15,589 nucleotides of DNA from Alphaproteobacteria bacterium (GTDB lineage Bacteria; Pseudomonadota; Alphaproteobacteria; CAAHEQ01; UBA3637): contig JAFZGR010000200.1 in the NCBI GenBank assembly GCA_017555325.1, positions 1 to 15,589 on the forward strand, read 5' to 3'. Positions 7,781 through 13,295 of this stretch are shown in pieces. Within the stretch, counting starts at the first letter, position 1. Each line of letters starts with the position of its first letter. A program made the position numbers and the translations under genes. A model generated the notes under the pieces. That model did not search any database, had not been told where the DNA came from, and was given only the letters and a program-made list of their open reading frames with translations.

Positions 7781-9409
7781 TTATGTTCTAACTGAAGGTT
7801 CTGCTCTGCCGGTAAACATGTAAATATTTGAAATTTGTTTAAACACCTCTACCAAAGGCTCTATATATGTAAGAGAATCATGCGTTAATTCGGTAGAATT
7901 TGTTTCCCGTTTCATATAATAGACTCGTAAAGTTGCCCCGCTGCTACCAGTGCCGGATAAACGCATAAAAATGCGGGCATTGTCGAGTAAAATATAATAT
8001 CCTTGTCGATGTGCCTGTTCTCCAGTAACAGGATCGGTATATTCAAATATCCCTGTTTCTGTGACGATGAAACCATTAATTTCTTTTCCGATAAAAGAAG
8101 GCAGATTTTGTTCCAATACATCAAGCATGTTTTTTGCTTGTTCGGAATCTAGTCCTTCATAACTTTGTGTGGAATTGTAAACACGTCCATATTTTTTCCA
8201 AAGTTCTTCTGTAAGTGTTTGAACGGATTTTCCGGTTAATGCAATAATGTTTAACCAAAATAAAATCGCCCAAATACCATCTTTTTCGCACAAATGGAAT
8301 GATCCTGAGCCAAAACTTTCTTCTCCGCACAATGTGATTTTTTGTGTTTCTAAAAGTGAACTGAAAAATTTCCAACCGGTAGGTGTTGCATATACCGGTA
8401 GATTTTTTGCTTTTAAAACATAGTCAACAGCATTAGCTGTCGGCATGGAGCGAGCTACCCCGTACATTTTTCCTTGATAGAACGGGATCTTGTCGGCATA
8501 TTCTGTCAAAATGGCTAAACTGTCGGCCGGAGAAACGAAAAATCGATTGCCTAAAATCATATAACGGTCACCATCCCCATCGGAGGCCGCTCCAAAATCA
8601 GGTGCATCGGGAGCATACATTTTATCGACCAGTTCTTTGGCATATGTCAGATTTGGTTCGGGATGTAATCCACCAAAATCCGGAAGGGGGTTAGCATTTT
8701 GAACGCAGTTTTTGGGAGCTCCGAGCATTTCTTCAAAAATACGTTTAGCATAGGGACCGGTAACCGCATTCATCGCATCATATATCATTGTAAAGCCATT
8801 TTGAAATAATGAACGAATGGCATCGAAATCAAAAATTGTTTCCATGTATTGAGCATAATCATCAATAGAATCGACAATCTCAATAATCGTTGTTCCAAAG
8901 GATTGTTCTCCGATTTTGGATAAATCAATATCTGGCATATTGCAAGACCAATAATGATCAATTGTTTTTGATTTTTCTGAGATAATATCAGTTAAATTTT
9001 GTGGAGCAGGGGCTCCTTGTGCTGTATCATATTTAATGCCAAAATCACCGTTTGGTCCACCGGGATTGTGGCTTGCCGATAAAATAATACCGCCGAATGC
9101 TTTGCGTTTAACGATTAAATGAGATGCTGCCGGTGTTGATAAAATACCGTTTTGACCGATAATCAGTCTGCCAAATTGATTCGCAATGGCAATTTTGATA
9201 ATGGATTGAATTGCCTGAGCGTTAAAATATCTGCCGTCACCGCCGATAACAAGTGTTTGCCCTTCAAATCCGGTTAAAGAATTAAAAATTGATTGTACAA
9301 AATTTTCTAAATAATTCGGTTGTTTAAAAACAGATACTTTTTTGCGTAAACCAGACGTGCCGCAAACTTGATCGGTGTATGGTTGCGTTTTAATTGTACA
9401 AATTTCCAT
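7781..9409 (-). CDS. pgm: Alpha-D-phosphoglucomutase (PGM1-like)
   Basis: The enzyme interconverts glucose 1-phosphate and glucose 6-phosphate in the cytoplasm, feeding UDP-glucose and envelope or storage polysaccharide synthesis. The 542-residue protein resembles the animal PGM1 group throughout. The N-terminus has PGTSGLRK-like CGTSGLRKKV (16-25). The phosphoserine loop is SASHNPGG (S113 catalytic) and the Mg2+ loop is DGDGDR (277-282, D277, D279 and D281). The sugar-binding loop is CGEESFGSGS (361-370) and the phosphate-binding loop near the C-terminus is RLSGTGSSGATLR. No catalytic residue is missing. The ATG at 9409 has a GGGGGAG-like ribosome site. It lies 50 nt after mipZ and before a strong terminator, so it is probably co-transcribed with mipZ. 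Confidence 0.97.
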   Translation of the reverse strand: MEICTIKTQPYTDQVCGTSGLRKKVSVFKQPNYLENFVQSIFNSLTGFEGQTLVIGGDGRYFNAQAIQSIIKIAIANQFGRLIIGQNGILSTPAASHLIVKRKAFGGIILSASHNPGGPNGDFGIKYDTAQGAPAPQNLTDIISEKSKTIDHYWSCNMPDIDLSKIGEQSFGTTIIEIVDSIDDYAQYMETIFDFDAIRSLFQNGFTMIYDAMNAVTGPYAKRIFEEMLGAPKNCVQNANPLPDFGGLHPEPNLTYAKELVDKMYAPDAPDFGAASDGDGDRYMILGNRFFVSPADSLAILTEYADKIPFYQGKMYGVARSMPTANAVDYVLKAKNLPVYATPTGWKFFSSLLETQKITLCGEESFGSGSFHLCEKDGIWAILFWLNIIALTGKSVQTLTEELWKKYGRVYNSTQSYEGLDSEQAKNMLDVLEQNLPSFIGKEINGFIVTETGIFEYTDPVTGEQAHRQGYYILLDNARIFMRLSGTGSSGATLRVYYMKRETNSTELTHDSLTYIEPLVEVFKQISNIYMFTGRAEPSVRT

Positions 9410-9459
9410 TTGTTGTCTCCCCCAATGTTTTAATGATAATAAAAAGTATTTCTTTTATA

Positions 9460-10254
9460 TCATTTGTTCATGGGGTTATCAAGACCTTTTGAAAAAATAT
9501 TTTCCATTAAAGCTAAAACTTCCTGTTTAGCGGCATTTGCAGAAATGGAAGTTGGCATGTTTAATCCATTTTCTTTTAAGTCCAGCATTGTAAGACCTTT
9601 TAAAAAGAGTTCACGAAATACGACTCGTTCGGATATACCTGCGGATAGTGTATAATGAATTCGGCGGGAAAGTGCATTGAGTAATACACTCATTAACTGT
9701 GAGTTTTTACTTTTGCTGTATGTTTGGCGATTGCGAACCACAATCCAATTTAAAGGCGGTTTTCGTTCAATCATCCGTTGTTGCCGTGTTGACCAAACAA
9801 CTTGTGAAAAATGACTAGGTCCTTTTATTTTTAAAGAGTTGGTATCTACTTGTGCTAATACATCTAAATCTACTAAACTGTCATTAATTGGTGTAATTAA
9901 TGTATCGGCTAAAACCATTGCTTCTTGTGCGATGTCATTAGATGCACCCGGTGTATCGATAATATTAAAATCGACTTTGTCTTTTGCTTTGTCAATTTCG
10001 CCTCTGATTGTGTAAATACGGGCAATGTCTTCATTCCAAAGTGTATGTTGGGACATCGGTAAGGGTAAACCCATATCTTTGCGAAAAGCTTCTCTGTTAT
10101 CAATATAATGAGATAGAGAACCTTGTGGATAATCCAAGTCAAAAGAGGCAACTGTTTTTCCTAAACGAAGTAATCCGACAATGACGTGCATTGCAAGTGT
10201 TGATTTACCTGTTCCGCCTTTTTCATTGGCAAAGACAATAATGTTTGCTGACAT
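9460..10254 (-). CDS. mipZ: MipZ-like ParA-family ATPase, division-site positioning
   Basis: MipZ forms a gradient from ParB-bound origin regions and inhibits FtsZ polymerisation, restricting division to midcell in Alphaproteobacteria. The 264 residues open with a deviant Walker A, EKGGTGKST (11-19, with the signature lysine K12). D42 lies in DLDYPQ, at the position of the catalytic aspartate in Caulobacter MipZ. The switch II block is IIDTPGA (98-104). PINDSLVDLDVL and the C-terminal NWIVVRNR and RVVFRELFLKGLTMLDL blocks match MipZ specifically and are not features of generic ParA or Soj. The ATG at 10254 has an AAGGA site five nucleotides upstream. parA and parB are not in the window. Confidence 0.9.
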   Translation of the reverse strand: MSANIIVFANEKGGTGKSTLAMHVIVGLLRLGKTVASFDLDYPQGSLSHYIDNREAFRKDMGLPLPMSQHTLWNEDIARIYTIRGEIDKAKDKVDFNIIDTPGASNDIAQEAMVLADTLITPINDSLVDLDVLAQVDTNSLKIKGPSHFSQVVWSTRQQRMIERKPPLNWIVVRNRQTYSKSKNSQLMSVLLNALSRRIHYTLSAGISERVVFRELFLKGLTMLDLKENGLNMPTSISANAAKQEVLALMENIFSKGLDNPMNK

Positions 10255-10305
10255 ATGAATCCTTTTATTGTAAAATTGGTTTTTAATTTTAAGCTATATT
10301 TATTT

Positions 10306-10334
10306 ATAATACTTCATTTTTTGATTTTTGTCAA
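10306..10334 (-). promoter_or_regulatory. Near-consensus sigma70-type promoter for mipZ-pgm
   Basis: On the minus strand TTGACA (10329-10334) and TATTAT (10306-10311) are separated by 17 nt, 51 nt upstream of the mipZ ATG. Only one base differs from the consensus hexamers. Confidence 0.75.
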
Positions 10335-10487
10335 GTCATTTTACCGATAAGGACGTTTGTTTTGTTTAATTTTTCCTTGTTTAAATAAAATTGTTAACTT
10401 TTTAGTAAAATGGATAAAGAAACACAGACCGGTAGATGTGAAAAAAGGAAAGATTTTTTGTTTGTTGTAGGTATATAGAATTCTTAT

Positions 10488-10503
10488 GGTGTCACTTGAC
10501 ACC
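10488..10503. promoter_or_regulatory. Operator-like dyad GGTGTCACTTGACACC
   Basis: The arms GGTGTCA (10488-10494) and TGACACC (10497-10503) are perfect inverted repeats around a 2-nt centre. The dyad ends 8 nt before the -35 hexamer of the consensus plus-strand promoter. This geometry suits a dimeric regulator; the protein is unknown. Confidence 0.4.
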
Positions 10504-10511
10504 GAGGGACT

Positions 10512-10540
10512 TTGACAAGGAAAAGATGAATTGGTATAAT
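10512..10540 (+). promoter_or_regulatory. Perfect-consensus sigma70 promoter, TTGACA-17-TATAAT
   Basis: TTGACA (10512-10517) and TATAAT (10535-10540) are separated by exactly 17 nt. The predicted start is near 10547. The only downstream terminator is the UUCG hairpin ending near 10929, so a transcript of about 380 nt is predicted. No intact gene of normal size follows, so its product is unclear. Confidence 0.7.
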
Positions 10541-10563
10541 GCAAAAGTAACAGAAGAAGTAAA

Positions 10564-10677
10564 ATGATAATTAATTTAGTACGATTAATAGAAGTATTAA
10601 GAACCAAAAGGAGTAGACTTTATAAGATAGGTGTAATTTCGTATTCATTTAAGTTAATTAAGCAGGGAAGGCACTGA
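10564..10677 (+). CDS. Possible short basic peptide, 37 residues (weak)
   Basis: An ATG at 10564 opens 37 codons ending in TGA at 10675. The peptide begins MIINLVRLIEVLRTKRSRLY and is basic with alternating hydrophobic residues. It lies just downstream of the consensus promoter. A 13-codon frame (10526-10567, beginning MNWYNAKV, preceded by AAGGA) ends in an ATGA overlap with it, which could couple translation. The upstream purine stretch AGAAGAAG is only a fair ribosome site. AT-rich sequence yields frames of this size by chance and I recognise no family. I list it because it is the only start-to-stop frame of this length under the strong promoter. Confidence 0.2.
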   Translation: MIINLVRLIEVLRTKRSRLYKIGVISYSFKLIKQGRH

Positions 10678-10692
10678 ATGGTTGGTAGATAA

Positions 10693-10863
10693 ATATGGAA
10701 CAAATACGGTATTCAGACCGGAACAGCCGGATTAATCGGAGACGTGGTACAGATTAACATTCAAAACCAATATGATACAATGGTACGCCATACAACGGCA
10801 ACGGACGCGCAGTTGCAACTTGACATTCAAAACCAATATGATACAATAAACTTGACAACATAG
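10693..10863 (+). pseudogene. Coding relic with a 22-residue repeat, no proper start
   Basis: The frame starting at 10693, just after an in-frame TAA, reads 56 residues to a TAG at 10861-10863. It includes KYGIQTGTAGLIGD and then two related units, VQINIQNQYDT and LQLDIQNQYDT, exactly 22 codons apart. Differences between the units are synonymous (CAG/CAA) or conservative (V/L, I/L, N/D, M/I), and both are followed by a TT pair. That pattern suggests former protein-coding sequence, perhaps the tail of a coiled-coil or fibre-like protein. Another frame just upstream (10663-10731) also looks protein-like, including EWLVDKYGTNTVFRPEQPD, so a frameshift may separate the two. The segment is richer in G+C than its surroundings. 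No family is recognised. Confidence 0.4.
10746..10847 (+). repeat. Two imperfect 36-nt direct repeats, 66-nt period
   Basis: Copy 1 is 10746-10781 and copy 2 is 10812-10847. The last 25 nt of each are identical (10757-10781 and 10823-10847), while the first 11 match at 6 positions. A G+C-rich 30-nt segment lies between them. Copy 2 also contains TTGACA (10820-10825), 16 nt, then TACAAT (10842-10847) preceded by TG, an extended -10 promoter arrangement; copy 1 has TTAACA instead. The 66-nt period equals 22 codons and fits the coding-relic reading. It also equals 36 + 30, the unit of many type II CRISPR arrays, but two copies cannot establish that. Confidence 0.75.
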
Positions 10864-10929
10864 ACCAGTTGCTAATAAGAAATTCATTTCGATATTAAAC
10901 GCTTTTACTTCGGTAAGGGCGTTTTTTTT
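10820..10929 (+). ncRNA. Candidate small RNA of about 75 nt ending in a UUCG terminator
   Basis: The extended -10 promoter within the second repeat (TTGACA 10820-10825, TACAAT 10842-10847) would start transcription near 10854, and the hairpin below would end it at about 10929. This is a prediction from promoter and terminator alone. The RNA matches no family I know. It might simply be the 3' end of the longer transcript from the 10512 promoter. Confidence 0.3.
10898..10929 (+). terminator. Rho-independent terminator with UUCG tetraloop
   Basis: An 11-bp stem pairs AACGCTTTTAC (10898-10908) with GTAAGGGCGTT (10913-10923), using two G-U pairs. It is closed by C-UUCG-G, an exceptionally stable loop, and followed by eight T (10922-10929). 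It shows that something upstream on the plus strand is, or was, transcribed. Confidence 0.85.
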
Positions 10930-10959
10930 ATGATAAAAATAAAAAAATGATAACGAGTT

Positions 10960-10990
10960 CTTGCATTTTTTTTAAAAGTGACTATATGTG
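10960..10990 (+). promoter_or_regulatory. Putative heat-shock (RpoH-type) promoter of htpG
   Basis: CTTG (10960-10963) is followed after 17 nt by ACTATATGTG (10981-10990). As I recall it, the alphaproteobacterial heat-shock consensus is CTTG-N17/18-CYTATNTNNG, which this matches except for the first base of the -10 part. The site also reads as a moderate sigma70 promoter (TTGCAT, 17 nt, TATATG). The position, 40 nt before the htpG ATG, and the gene's function favour the heat-shock reading. Confidence 0.5.
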
Positions 10991-11029
10991 TATGCAGTAA
11001 GATATATTATTTAGAATTAAGGATTGAAA

Positions 11030-12892
11030 ATGACTGAAAAAAAAGAAGAAAAAGTTGAGTTTAAAGCCGAAGTCAGTAAGGTTTTGGATATTGTTATTCA
11101 TTCTCTGTATTCAAACACCGAGGTGTTTTTGAGGGAGTTGGTGTCTAATGCATCAGATGCTTGTGATAAATTAAGATATGCTTTGCTCATTCATCCGGAA
11201 TTAGCACCGGAAACGGAGCCGACCAAAATTACAATAGAGCCGAATGCAAAGAATGGTACATTGACGATTACAGATACCGGAATCGGTATGACAAAAGAAG
11301 ACTTAATTAATCATTTAGGGACAATTGCTCGTTCCGGATCTGCGGAATTTATCAGTGCCTTAACGGGCGATAAACAAAAAGATATGGCACTTATCGGACA
11401 GTTCGGTGTCGGCTTTTATGCTGCATTTATGGTAGCTGATAAAGTGACGGTTTATACACGTAAAGTTGGAGCCAATTCAGGTTATGTTTGGGAATCGGAA
11501 GGAGCTGATTCATTTACGATTAAAGAAGATGAAACATTGCCGGTTGGTACAAGTGTTGTTTTGCATTTAAAACCGGAAGCAAAGGAATATTTGGAGCCGG
11601 TTCGTTTGCGCTATTTAGTTCGACAATATTCCGATCATATTGAATGGCCGATTATTTTAAAAAACGAAGATAAAACCGAAACGATTAATTCATCCAGTGC
11701 CTTATGGGCTAAACCTAAAACCGATATATCACCGAAACAATATAAAGATTTTTATCAAACTGTTTCGCATGCTTTTGATGATCCGTGGATGACGTTACAT
11801 TATAAAGCAGAAGGAATTATAAATTATACGGCACTTATGTTTATCCCTACGAAACAGCCATTTAATTTATTTCAGCCGGATAGAAAATCAGGGATTCAGT
11901 TATATGTTAATCGTGTGTTTATATCTGATGATATTAAAGGAATTATGCCCAATTATTTGCGTTTTGTGACAGGAGTTATTGATACAAACGATTTGCCGTT
12001 AAACGTTAGTCGGGAAATGCTTCAAAAAACACCGGTAATTGCTAAAATTAAAAAGGGTATTGTTAAAAGAATTTTATCTGAACTGAAAAAACGATCTGAA
12101 GATAAAACTGATTATTTGAAATTTTGGGAAAGTTTTGGTATCGTCTTTAAAGAAGGATTGTATGAACCGATTGATGAGCGTGAAGAAGTTGCCGAGTTGT
12201 GCCGTTTTCATTCAACCCTAAATGATGATATTATCGGTTTTGCCGATTATGTCAATGCAATGCGCCCAGAACAAGAACATATTTACTATTTGTCCGGAAA
12301 AGATGTAAATACCTTAAAAAATAATCCGCAGTTAGAAGGTTTTATTGCTCGTAAAATTCCGGTGTTGTTGTTGACGGATCCGATTGATGAATTTTGGGTT
12401 CAAACATACCAAGATTATAAAGGGAAAACATTTGTTTCAGTTATGCATGCAAAACAGGATTTGGAAAAAATTGCGTTAGATGCAAAACAGGACGGGGATG
12501 TATTATCCGAAAAACAATCTAAAGCCATAACGGAACGAATTAAAAAAGTTTTAGGTGATAAAGTTAATGATGTTCAATTAACGGAACGATTAACAAAAAG
12601 TCCGATTGCATTAATTACACCGGAAGGGCAAATGAGTTTACATTTAGAGCAACTGATGAAGGCTCACGGGCAACAGATTGCAATGAAAAGCGAACGTGTT
12701 GTTGAGATAAATCCCCGTCATCCGCTTATTTTGAAATTAGCAGATTTGATTGAGCGAAAGGAAGCGGAGGATAAAGTAAATGATGCAATTTGGGTCTTGT
12801 ATGATCAAACTTTAATTGCCGAGGGAGAACCGATTTCGGATCCAGCATTGTTTACAAAACGGTTGAGTGGATTTATCTTATCCGGTTTGTAA
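11030..12892 (+). CDS. htpG: Hsp90 chaperone HtpG
   Basis: HtpG is the bacterial Hsp90, a cytoplasmic dimeric ATP-dependent chaperone that acts late in folding, with DnaK. The N-terminal GHKL ATPase domain shows LRELVSNASDACDKLR (34-49; E36 catalytic, N40 Mg2+), DTGIGM (82-87), LGTIARSGSAEF (96-107) and IGQFGVGFYAAF (122-133). The middle domain has LPLNVSREMLQ with the arginine that contacts ATP. The eukaryotic charged linker and C-terminal EEVD are absent, as usual in bacteria. I choose the ATG at 11030 (620 residues; E. coli HtpG has 624). The in-frame TTG at 11024 abuts the AAGGA ribosome site (11019-11023) and could not use it, whereas the ATG has six nucleotides of spacing. Confidence 0.97.
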   Translation: MTEKKEEKVEFKAEVSKVLDIVIHSLYSNTEVFLRELVSNASDACDKLRYALLIHPELAPETEPTKITIEPNAKNGTLTITDTGIGMTKEDLINHLGTIARSGSAEFISALTGDKQKDMALIGQFGVGFYAAFMVADKVTVYTRKVGANSGYVWESEGADSFTIKEDETLPVGTSVVLHLKPEAKEYLEPVRLRYLVRQYSDHIEWPIILKNEDKTETINSSSALWAKPKTDISPKQYKDFYQTVSHAFDDPWMTLHYKAEGIINYTALMFIPTKQPFNLFQPDRKSGIQLYVNRVFISDDIKGIMPNYLRFVTGVIDTNDLPLNVSREMLQKTPVIAKIKKGIVKRILSELKKRSEDKTDYLKFWESFGIVFKEGLYEPIDEREEVAELCRFHSTLNDDIIGFADYVNAMRPEQEHIYYLSGKDVNTLKNNPQLEGFIARKIPVLLLTDPIDEFWVQTYQDYKGKTFVSVMHAKQDLEKIALDAKQDGDVLSEKQSKAITERIKKVLGDKVNDVQLTERLTKSPIALITPEGQMSLHLEQLMKAHGQQIAMKSERVVEINPRHPLILKLADLIERKEAEDKVNDAIWVLYDQTLIAEGEPISDPALFTKRLSGFILSGL

Positions 12893-12956
12893 AAAAAAAT
12901 CAGTACCGGATATGTTGTTTTTCTAAAAATACAGACTGTTATTTTTTGGTGATTAA

Positions 12957-13007
12957 ACGGCAAATTTTTACGACAGGAGACTGCTTAAAAATTTGCCGTG
13001 TTTTTTT
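12957..13007 (+). terminator. Strong rho-independent terminator after htpG
   Basis: A perfect 14-bp stem joins ACGGCAAATTTTTA (12957-12970) and TAAAAATTTGCCGT (12986-12999) and is followed by seven T (13001-13007). The 15-nt apical part contains CAG-GAGA-CTG, a small hairpin with a GNRA-type loop. It lies 64 nt past the htpG stop. Confidence 0.88.
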
Positions 13008-13213
13008 CGAATCTTTTGTTGTTTAATTTTTTTATGTTTTTCAATTGGTTGTTTTTGTTTTTTGAGGCTTCCTTTGTTTTAATATGATAGGGTGTTTTTT
13101 TTGTCAACTCTGTCCATATTTTAAGGGATAATTTCTTAGTAAAAAAATAATTGTTTTTGAATGACTTTTCAAAAAGGTTTTTTGATGAATAAGAAATAAA
13201 TTGACAAGATGTG
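13008..13213. other. Intergenic AT-rich stretch with no recognised gene
   Basis: This part of the 403-nt gap between htpG and nrdD is T-rich and shows no reading frame with a ribosome site and no RNA gene. A TTGACA on the minus strand near 13091-13096 and a weak A/T-only hairpin at 13154-13175 were considered and not called. Confidence 0.6.
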
Positions 13214-13241
13214 TTGAAAGGTGTTTGCTAAATCATACATA
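13214..13241 (+). promoter_or_regulatory. Possible nrdD promoter
   Basis: TTGAAA (13214-13219) and TACATA (13236-13241) are separated by 16 nt, about 55 nt before the nrdD ATG. The match is moderate. If correct, the start point falls within or just before the NrdR-like box. Confidence 0.35.
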
Positions 13242-13251
13242 TAGATTCGCA

Positions 13252-13267
13252 TTACTATATATTGTGT
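13252..13267. promoter_or_regulatory. NrdR-box-like operator before nrdD
   Basis: TTACTATATATTGTGT matches the known NrdR box consensus (acaCwAtATaTwGtgt) at 14 of 16 positions. It lies 28 nt upstream of a ribonucleotide reductase gene, exactly where the NrdR repressor acts. NrdR boxes normally occur in pairs about three helical turns apart. I see no good second box, only a poor match around 13235-13247 with the wrong spacing. Confidence 0.5.
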
Positions 13268-13295
13268 TTAACAGATATAAAAGGAGTATAAAAAA

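Noticed and set aside
10410..10478. 22-codon frame beginning MDKETQTG
   Set aside because: There is no ribosome binding site and it is short enough to be chance.
10341..10607. Minus-strand 88-codon frame beginning with a TTG
   Set aside because: It has no ribosome site, a low-complexity leucine run, and it runs antisense across a perfect-consensus plus-strand promoter and dyad.
10746..10847. A CRISPR array (36-nt repeats, 30-nt spacer, GTTG start and TACAAT end)
   Set aside because: Only two clear copies exist, the first 11 nt of the unit diverge, no cas gene is in the window, and the differences make sense as conservative codon changes with a 22-codon period.
11024..11029. TTG start for htpG adding two residues
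   Set aside because: It directly abuts the AAGGA ribosome site, leaving no spacing; the ATG at 11030 is properly placed.
13065..13096. Minus-strand TTGACA with a TATTAA 17 nt away
   Set aside because: It arises in homopolymer-rich sequence and leads to no reading frame or RNA before the htpG terminator.
13154..13181. Hairpin TTTTTGAA/TTCAAAAA followed by T-run as a terminator
   Set aside because: The stem is almost all A-T with no gene ending nearby; a much stronger terminator already follows htpG.
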